From Salinilacustrithrix flava (GTDB lineage: Bacteria; Actinomycetota; Acidimicrobiia; Acidimicrobiales; Salinilacustritrichaceae), in contig JAMYFF010000007.1 in the NCBI GenBank assembly GCA_024128875.1, positions 201,162 to 265,161 of the forward strand: a stretch of DNA of 64,000 nt. The letters are read 5' to 3'. The notes beneath the pieces are model-generated. The model was not told the origin of the DNA. It saw nothing but the letters and a program-made list of their open reading frames with translations, and made no database searches. Shown here piece after piece: positions 58,301 to 64,000 of the stretch. The position numbers and the translations under genes were made by a program. Each line of letters starts with the position of its first letter. Positions within the stretch are counted from its first letter, which is position 1.

Positions 58301-61300
58301 GCCAGGCGGTCGCCGCCGAGCCGGACGTGGTCGCGCTCACCCTGAGCGTCGGCGCCGAGACCACCGCGCCGATCGATGGTCCGGCCGCCGCCGGTGGGGC
58401 CGCGTCGGCCCTCGACGTGCAGAGCGCGCTCGAGGCACTCGTCGACGTCACCTTCGCAGTGGTCACCGGCGCGGGCACCGACGCCGACCCGTGGGTGATC
58501 GAGCTCGTCCTCGACGCCGGCACCGACGCCACGATCACCGCCACGGTGACCGACCCGTTGGCACCCGGCGTCGTGGTCACGCCGGAGGTGGGCTTCTTCC
58601 CCGCCGACCCGGACGTCGCCCGGATCGCATTCCAGCTGGCCCGGGAGCAGCACACCACGCGCAAGTTCCACGATCCGACCTACGTCGCCGGTGGCCCGGT
58701 CGACCCGGCCAACGCCCCGACCCCCGGTGCACCCGCGGTCGATCCCTGCCCGGCTGGGGCCCGCACGGTGACGTACCGGGCGTCGGTCATCCAGCTGCCC
58801 ATCGTCTACAACGAGGCCGACTGGATCGACTTCCAGGGCCGCATCCTCGTGGCCGACGAGGATGTCAACGCGATCCTGGCTGGCGACATGGAGCCCGAGC
58901 CCTTCTTCTTCCGGGTCAACCAGGGCGACTGCATCGACTTCGAGCTCACCAACCGCACGCCGAACCACATCGGCAACGACGCCTACCAGCAGCTCGTGCA
59001 GACCAACATGGTCGGTGGCCACATCCACCTCGTGAACTTCGACGTGCTGGCCTCCGACGGGTCGTCCAACGGCTGGAACTACCAGCAGGCCGCCTTCACC
59101 GAGGCCCAGGCCACCTTCAACGACGAGGTCCTCGCCGGCACCCAGCCGTGCAGCCTCGCCGAGGGTTGCACCGTGCCGTTGCCGGCCGTGTACGACCCGA
59201 CCGATCCGGCCGAGCAGGCCACCTGGCTGAGCGACGGCCAGACGCTCAAGGAGCGGTGGTTCGCCGACTACGAGCTGCGCACCGTATTCATGCACGACCA
59301 CCACTTCGCGGCCGTCATGCAGAACCGCGGCATGTTCAACGCGCTGATCGTCGAGCCCGCCGGCTTCGACTCCCGCGACCCCGAGACGGGCCAGTGGCTG
59401 CAGCCGATCAACAACCCGGGGCGCGGAACGGTCTGCGGCGTGGCCTGCGTCGGCACGGCCAGCGGCGCCATGATGGACATGGTCGGCCCCAACGCGGGCG
59501 ACGACTTCCGCGAGTACGGCGTGGCCGTGCACGACTTCATCCCGCTGTTCATCCCGCCCAACGGCGGGGCGGCGGCTGATCTCACGCTCGCCGACATCCA
59601 GAACCCGGCCAACGCGATCGCACCACCGGTCCCCGCGCTCCCGTCTCCGGAGGACGACCAGGGCGGCATGGCGATCAACTACAAGAACGCGCCGATGAAG
59701 CTGCGGCAGTTCCCCGGGGGCGCGCCCGCGGCGTTGGGTGAGCAGGTCGATCCGGCCTACACGTTCAGCTCGAGGGTGTGGGGCGACCCGTGGACGCCGA
59801 TCCTCAAGGCGTTCCGCGGCGACAACATCAGGTACCGGCTGATCCAGGGCTCCCACGAGGAGCAGCACAACTTCACGATCCACGGCACCAGATGGCGCAA
59901 GGACGCTGACGACCCCGCATCGCCGTACGTCAACACCAGGCCCATCGGCGTGTCCGAGGCCTTCAACGTCGACGACGTCGCGGTCGGTTGCGGTTTGGGG
60001 CAGACGGGCACGTGCTTCCCGACCCAGCCCGGTCAACCGAGGGTGAGCGACTTCCTCTACGGCGGGACCGGCATCGAGGACCTGTGGTTCGGCGCCTGGG
60101 GCATCATGCGGGTGTTCGACCAGACCACCGACAGCGGCGTCGGTGACGCGCCGGCCCTGCTGCCGCTGCCCGACAACAACGTCACCCTCCCTGCCGGCGT
60201 TGCGCTGCCCGACGGCGGTGTCCAGAACCTCACCATCCCGGCGGGCGGTACGACCGCGGACGGCACGCTGCCTCCGGCGCAGCTGAACATCTCGTGTCCC
60301 GCAGGTTCGACGTTCACGTCCTTCGACGTGTCGGTGATCGACGTACCGATCACCTACAACCGCTACGGCGACAACGATCCGTACGGCCTCGCCTACGTGC
60401 TCACGCAGGATGCCGCCGCGATCCGCGCCGGCACCAAGCCGCTCGAGCCCCTGGTGCTGCGCGCCAACGAGGGCGACTGCATCGTGGTCAACCTGACCAA
60501 TGAAGTGGATTGGGAGCACTTCGCCGAACACGGCGACCTCGGCACCTTGGACGGCGACGCCCCGATGCCGCTCGAGCCGGTCCCGCTGGCCGGCGGGGGC
60601 GCGCCGTGGTTCGCCGGCAACCGGGTGTCGATGCACCCGTCGCTGCTCCGCTACGACGTGCGCACGAGCGACGGCGCGACCGTCGGGTACAGCCTCGACC
60701 AGACGGCCGGGCCCGGCCAGACGCGGTCGTACCTCTGGTACGCCGACGAGATCGCCTACGACGATCCGCTGAACCCGACCGGGCTCACCGACGGTGAGCT
60801 GGGCGTGATCCCGCTGACCGACTTCGGTGACGTCCGCGGCCATCGCCACCATGGCCTGCTGGCGGCGCTGGTCGTCGGTCCCCCCGACGCGACCTTCCAC
60901 GACCAGATCACCGGTGCGGAGGTGACCACCGGTGTTGCCGTCGACGTGCGGGTGCCGGGCGCGGCGGAGGACTACCGCGACGCGGTGGTGTTCCACCACA
61001 ACGGTCTGAACATCCGCAACGCCGCGGGCGAGATCCAGGACGATCCGATCCCGGCCGACTGGCCCGATCTGGGCGAGCGCGCCATCAGCTACAAGAACGC
61101 GCCCCTCCACCACCGCCTGGGTCTGGCGGCTCCGCTGCAGAACCCGCTTGCCGACGGTCTGGCGGCACCGTTCAACCTGCCGCAGTTCGGCGAGCAGCTG
61201 GCGAACGTGTTCAGCAGCGTCTTCCCGATCAACGGTGCGCCCATCGGCGATCCCGACACGCCCATCATCCGGGCGTACCAGGGCGACCCGTTGCGGGTGC

Positions 61301-64000
61301 ACGTCGTGCAGTCGTCCGATCGGGCACGCATGCTCGAGACCGAGATCTCGGGCCACAACTGGCTCGAGCACGCCTTCGACACCGGCTCGGTGCGCGCCGG
61401 TGTCCAGGGCTCGATGGCGACCGGCAGTGCCTTCACGTTCCATCTGAACGCGGCCGGTGGCGACATGCAGAACATCGGCGACTACCGCTACGGCGTCGTC
61501 CACGGGATCAGCGGGCTGTCCGCCGGTTCCTGGGGCATCGTGCGGGTGTACCCGACACCGCCGGAAGGCCGGGAGCGCCTGCTCACGCCGCTGGCAGCAT
61601 CTGCGAACCCCTACGACGGTGGCAACCCGATCCAGGTCCTGAACCAGGACGAGCTGCCGCCCGTGGGTGACGTGGCCATCACCCTCGCTGCACCCGTCGA
61701 CTTCGGCGTGCTGGAGGATCCGCCCACCTCGCTGGCAGTGTCTGCGACCGTGACGGCCGTGGACGGCGGCGCGCTCCTGCCGAACCAGACGGTGGAGTTC
61801 ACCTGGGACGATGGCACCGCGACCGCCGACACGGATGGCGCCGGCGTCGCGACGATCCAGGTGCCGGTCGTCCTGCCCGCTGGCATCCGCACGGTGACGG
61901 CCACGGTCGATCCCCCGACGACGGACCCCGCGACCTCGAACGCGGTCCAGCTCGAGTTCCTGCTCGACGAGGCCGTCGCGCCGACGGTCACCGCCGTCGA
62001 CCCGACCGACGCGAGCGTCGATGTCGATCCTTCGACCGAGGTCGTCGTGACCTTCTCCGAGCGGGTCGCCCCCGCCACGGTGACCACGGGATCGGTCCGT
62101 CTCCTCGACGGTGCGCTCGCCGAGGTCCCGGCCACGGTCACGCTCAGCGCCGACCGGTTGTCGGCCACCATCGTTCCGGACGCGCCGCTCGGTCTCGACA
62201 CGACCTACACGGTCGACGTGACCGCTGCGGTGACCGACCTGGTGGGCAACGCGCTCGCCGCGCCGTTCACCAGCACGTTCACCACCTTCACGGTTCCCGG
62301 CGCGCCGACCGATGTCGCAGCGGAGCCAGGCGCCCAGTCCGCCACCGTGACCTGGACGGCGCCCGCCGACGACGGCGGCGCGCCGATCACCGGGTTCGAG
62401 GTGTCGGTGTACGACGAGTCCGGTGTGCTGATCGACGGCCTCGGCGGCACCGCCGGAGCCGAAGACACCTCGTTCGAGGTCACTGGTCTGGCCAACGGCA
62501 CGCTCTACCAGTTCTCCGTCGCTGCGGTGAATGCAGCGGGCCCCGGCCCGGCGTCCGCCCTCGCCGGGCCGGTGGCACCGGTCTCCGCGCCGGATGCGCC
62601 GACCGACGTGACGGCAGTGCCGGTCGACGTCCAGACGACCGGTCTCTTCGACGGCGTCGTCACCGTGTCGTGGACTGCTCCGAACGACAACGGTTCGCCG
62701 ATCACCGGCTACACCGTTCGATACGGCGCCGGCAACGTGGTCGGCTGCACCACGACGACGGAGCTGACATGCGACGTCAGCGGCCTGTTCGCCGGTCAGC
62801 TGCTGAGCTTCAACGTGGCAGCTGAGAGCACGGTGGGCGAAGGTCCGGCCTCGGCCGGCGTGCTCGCCACGCCACGGACGGTGCCCTGGGTGCCGAGTTC
62901 CCCGTTGGCCGACGCCGGCAACCAGACCGTTGAAGTGTCCTGGGCGGCGCCGGTGTTCAACGGCGGCGCACCGATCACCTCCTACGTGGTGACGGCACTC
63001 GACGCCCTCGGCGAGCCACTGCTCCTCGGCTGCACGGCCGAAGCGCCGGCTATGGGTTGCACGGTCGAAGGCCTGACCAACGGCGAGGACTACAGCTTCT
63101 CCATCGTCGCCGTGAACGCGGCCGGCTCGAGCGCCGCCGCCGTGACGCCCGTGGTGACGCCCCTCGCGGTGCCGCAGCCGCCGACCGATCTGGCCGTCGA
63201 GCTCGGCAACGGTGAGATCACCGTGTCGTGGGTGGCACCGACCGACACCGGTGGCGACGTGCTGACCGGCTTCACCGTCACCGCCGTTCCCGGTGGAGCG
63301 AGCTGCACGGCTGGCGCGGGCGACACCTCGTGCGTCGTGACCGGGCTCACCAAGGGCGTCACCTACACCTTCGAGGTCGTCGCCGAGAGCGCCGTCGGCG
63401 CCAGCGTGCCGGCCACCATCGCAGCGACGGTCCCGACGCCGCCGACGCCGCCGACGATCAGCTCGATCGTGCCCGGCGATGGCTCACTCGAGGTGACGTG
63501 GACGCCACCGGTATCCGACGGCGGCTCCCCGATCACCAGCTACCGGGTGTCCGCGCTGAGCGGTGCCACCCCCTTCACGTGTGAGGGGCTGTCGACCGAC
63601 ACGACCTGCACAGTCACCGGTCTCCAGAACGGCGTCTCGTACTTCGTGTACGTCGAGGCGATCAACGTCGCCGGCACCAGCGCGATCGTGGGCCCCCAGA
63701 TTGCGACACCATCTGCTCCCGATGGCCCGCCGGTGTCGGCGTTGTCTGACTTCGACGGGGACGGCGACACTGACATTGCCTTCTTCCGCCCCTCCAACGG
63801 ACGCTGGTACATCCAAGGCCAAACCAGCACCGGCTACGGCACCACCGGCGACATCCCCGTCCCCGGCGACTACGACGGCAACGGCACCACCGACATCGCC
63901 CTCTTCCGCCCCTCCAACGGACGCTGGTACATCCAAGGCCAAACCAGCACCGGCTACGGCACCACCGGCGACATCCCCGTCCCCGGCGACTACGACGGCA
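55354..64000 (+). CDS. Giant secreted multicopper oxidase with Ig-like, FN3 and FG-GAP repeats (3' end outside window)
   Basis: The frame is open from the ATG at 55354 to the window end (at least 2,882 residues); an in-frame TAG lies at 55333. Residues 1-190 hold about four hydrophobic segments; the last (MVGLFASLFVIAAPAGPAAAA) looks like a signal peptide, so an ATG at 55870 is a possible true start. Cupredoxin regions follow. Copper motifs include HVFHLHAHTW (His591-His598) and FHCHLYPHFAAGF (His660-His666), i.e. HxxHxH and HCHxxxHxxxG, plus GGHIHLVNFD (His1223/1225), MHDHHFAA (His1314-1317) and HEEQHNFTIHG. About 300 residues (57730-58620) form three tandem repeats between cupredoxin parts. 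The tail has two Ig-like domains (about 61700-62290), five FN3 domains (62290-63715) and FG-GAP/VCBS repeats (from 63745). It resembles MnxG/McoA-type large oxidases, but Mn(II) oxidation is only an inference. Confidence 0.85.
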   Translation, partial: MKNDGGVLSLCVRAGAMAVPIAALQVGIHEEWAGVATLVELARASVSMATAVAIVLLAVDLMWPTVRRTLGLRGASETVGSIVAVALGISVATMVLSWLHGLLEGTSSDHDGLVTAAHHEMSALEHALRDGGAVAPLALLVVAAPPVVRLAIRAVRAAGAPRTSVGVARWSAMVGLFASLFVIAAPAGPAAAAIDPLPACEAGNAVRVYDVAAANAFIPYTRWENDAGAPVNGPDGFPHLTDGDPDGMVFVLQQDKLAVQNWHIPIVGDAGNGYAGDPAAGRRLRPRPLVLRANAGECIQVTLTNELDPAQMAPFLPQVDPHVSMHAFGVSYAPNTGDGSSVGHNTDTTVGVGESITYFWRAPSSEGLYLFRDMGMPAGANADGGGAEHGLYGGLAVQPAGSRWFDPVSGAELSSPVPANQYAGVAGQSGELYIDAAIALPDGRRYRETVQLSQDVIPVVAAPLVEAPERFSFNYGSEAEYKRMEYKPEWCADCVGEETGLSSWTFGDPATVKLASGSGPWLPVEPDYAGEDPLATPGGLAAVNVEDCNLMLTNAPTETRATSCYTANVARAYQGDPVKIRFGHAGVFETHVFHLHAHTWAAEPDDNGPAGSIPPKPTPANQPRATTIDSQTYSPWTAFTADLNYGGGARIGTVGDSIFHCHLYPHFAAGFWALLRVHDAYEDGTNATPDGRLVTSWMALEEVGAGVVSVHPTVPPAKNPPSTDFPGYPRFIPGEFGWRAPQPVNGVFQREFDPITREPVLDGAGNPVETPAMRLVGGKALDPALLESTQDIVSTATEGSFTLSFGGETTAPIDLPATALDIEDALEALVNIEAVLVEGDGTEADPWTVQLVLWRSTPDLTITAQYTPLVPGVLPGVTVTPIPGTADTQTIELDGTITEFTLTVDGSTTTPISAPALAGDVEAALEALAGVDDVAVSGDGTNATPYVVEFVTFTGADPTITGIGTAPPDAPITVVQVAGAPASQAVAAEPDVVALTLSVGAETTAPIDGPAAAGGAASALDVQSALEALVDVTFAVVTGAGTDADPWVIELVLDAGTDATITATVTDPLAPGVVVTPEVGFFPADPDVARIAFQLAREQHTTRKFHDPTYVAGGPVDPANAPTPGAPAVDPCPAGARTVTYRASVIQLPIVYNEADWIDFQGRILVADEDVNAILAGDMEPEPFFFRVNQGDCIDFELTNRTPNHIGNDAYQQLVQTNMVGGHIHLVNFDVLASDGSSNGWNYQQAAFTEAQATFNDEVLAGTQPCSLAEGCTVPLPAVYDPTDPAEQATWLSDGQTLKERWFADYELRTVFMHDHHFAAVMQNRGMFNALIVEPAGFDSRDPETGQWLQPINNPGRGTVCGVACVGTASGAMMDMVGPNAGDDFREYGVAVHDFIPLFIPPNGGAAADLTLADIQNPANAIAPPVPALPSPEDDQGGMAINYKNAPMKLRQFPGGAPAALGEQVDPAYTFSSRVWGDPWTPILKAFRGDNIRYRLIQGSHEEQHNFTIHGTRWRKDADDPASPYVNTRPIGVSEAFNVDDVAVGCGLGQTGTCFPTQPGQPRVSDFLYGGTGIEDLWFGAWGIMRVFDQTTDSGVGDAPALLPLPDNNVTLPAGVALPDGGVQNLTIPAGGTTADGTLPPAQLNISCPAGSTFTSFDVSVIDVPITYNRYGDNDPYGLAYVLTQDAAAIRAGTKPLEPLVLRANEGDCIVVNLTNEVDWEHFAEHGDLGTLDGDAPMPLEPVPLAGGGAPWFAGNRVSMHPSLLRYDVRTSDGATVGYSLDQTAGPGQTRSYLWYADEIAYDDPLNPTGLTDGELGVIPLTDFGDVRGHRHHGLLAALVVGPPDATFHDQITGAEVTTGVAVDVRVPGAAEDYRDAVVFHHNGLNIRNAAGEIQDDPIPADWPDLGERAISYKNAPLHHRLGLAAPLQNPLADGLAAPFNLPQFGEQLANVFSSVFPINGAPIGDPDTPIIRAYQGDPLRVHVVQSSDRARMLETEISGHNWLEHAFDTGSVRAGVQGSMATGSAFTFHLNAAGGDMQNIGDYRYGVVHGISGLSAGSWGIVRVYPTPPEGRERLLTPLAASANPYDGGNPIQVLNQDELPPVGDVAITLAAPVDFGVLEDPPTSLAVSATVTAVDGGALLPNQTVEFTWDDGTATADTDGAGVATIQVPVVLPAGIRTVTATVDPPTTDPATSNAVQLEFLLDEAVAPTVTAVDPTDASVDVDPSTEVVVTFSERVAPATVTTGSVRLLDGALAEVPATVTLSADRLSATIVPDAPLGLDTTYTVDVTAAVTDLVGNALAAPFTSTFTTFTVPGAPTDVAAEPGAQSATVTWTAPADDGGAPITGFEVSVYDESGVLIDGLGGTAGAEDTSFEVTGLANGTLYQFSVAAVNAAGPGPASALAGPVAPVSAPDAPTDVTAVPVDVQTTGLFDGVVTVSWTAPNDNGSPITGYTVRYGAGNVVGCTTTTELTCDVSGLFAGQLLSFNVAAESTVGEGPASAGVLATPRTVPWVPSSPLADAGNQTVEVSWAAPVFNGGAPITSYVVTALDALGEPLLLGCTAEAPAMGCTVEGLTNGEDYSFSIVAVNAAGSSAAAVTPVVTPLAVPQPPTDLAVELGNGEITVSWVAPTDTGGDVLTGFTVTAVPGGASCTAGAGDTSCVVTGLTKGVTYTFEVVAESAVGASVPATIAATVPTPPTPPTISSIVPGDGSLEVTWTPPVSDGGSPITSYRVSALSGATPFTCEGLSTDTTCTVTGLQNGVSYFVYVEAINVAGTSAIVGPQIATPSAPDGPPVSALSDFDGDGDTDIAFFRPSNGRWYIQGQTSTGYGTTGDIPVPGDYDGNGTTDIALFRPSNGRWYIQGQTSTGYGTTGDIPVPGDYDG
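63782..64000 (+). repeat. Exact 120-nt tandem repeat (FG-GAP/VCBS units)
   Basis: Bases 63782-63880 are identical to 63902-64000, a 120-nt period encoding 40 residues (RPSNGRWYIQGQTSTGYG and TGDIPVPGDYDGNG). Asp-rich DFDGDGD turns suggest calcium-binding beta-propeller blades. The array runs off the window. Confidence 0.9.

Noticed and set aside
56578..61503. A 1,641-residue minus-strand ORF opposite the multicopper oxidase
   Set aside because: It is an antisense shadow of the real plus-strand frame: low-complexity Val/Gly/Arg/Asp-rich product with no recognisable domain, as expected from reverse complement of GC-biased codons.
1..64000. CRISPR arrays, insertion sequences or prophage
   Set aside because: No spaced identical repeats, transposase, integrase or phage structural genes are seen; the only exact tandem repeat is the coding 120-nt unit near the end.

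Overview
The window is high-GC DNA with strongly GC-biased third codon positions, frequent GTG starts, and typical Actinomycetota genes: CarD, Ni-superoxide dismutase with its SodX protease, a WXG100/EccC-type secretion module, DUF222-HNH proteins, and LexA boxes of the CGAAC-N4-GTTCG type. The mix (several acyl-CoA dehydrogenases, FG-GAP/VCBS-FN3 surface proteins, many TetR regulators) suggests a member of the class Acidimicrobiia, perhaps Iamia-like. That placement is an inference from gene content only. There is one tRNA (Val-CAC). I see no rRNA, insertion sequence, prophage or CRISPR array.

Layout. 1-10.5 kb: mostly housekeeping genes (acyl-CoA dehydrogenases, sugar kinase, orphan solute-binding lipoprotein, YczE-type membrane protein, SGNH lipoprotein, YceH, a neocarzinostatin-like surface protein, CarD). 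10.5-22.7 kb: tRNA-Val, glyoxalase-fold protein, a DNA polymerase IV operon with a LexA box, MFS transporters, an amidohydrolase, divergent murF/ddl, divergent sodN/sodX, and a DUF4349 lipoprotein. 22.7-31.3 kb: a TetR regulator, an alpha/beta hydrolase and a tightly overlapping five-gene lipid-type operon (acyl reductase-HAD fusion, zinc dehydrogenase, LarA-like DUF2088 protein, PlsC acyltransferase, unknown protein). Two TACC-N4-GGTA operators sit at its control points. 31.3-38.1 kb: a reduced type VII-like locus (EccC/EssC ATPase, WXG100, two more candidate substrates, an SseB-like protein). 38.1-44.4 kb: GntR/aconitase, a SipW-type peptidase operon with an RTX protein, an OmpR-like regulator with a degenerate receiver, and a PAS-only protein. 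44.4-55.3 kb, all on the minus strand: PEP carboxylase, a PAS-GGDEF protein, three paralogous double-TetR proteins, an SOS-controlled DUF222-HNH protein, and two small membrane proteins. 55.35 kb to the end: one gene still open at the window edge. It encodes a giant secreted multicopper oxidase with Ig-like, FN3 and FG-GAP repeats.

Many genes carry a TANNNT hexamer 6-8 nt before the start codon and no ribosome binding site, which points to widespread leaderless transcription. The best candidates for undescribed biology are the TetR-controlled acyl-reductase/LarA-like/PlsC operon, the giant multicopper oxidase with its Met-rich divergent partner, and the double-TetR family.
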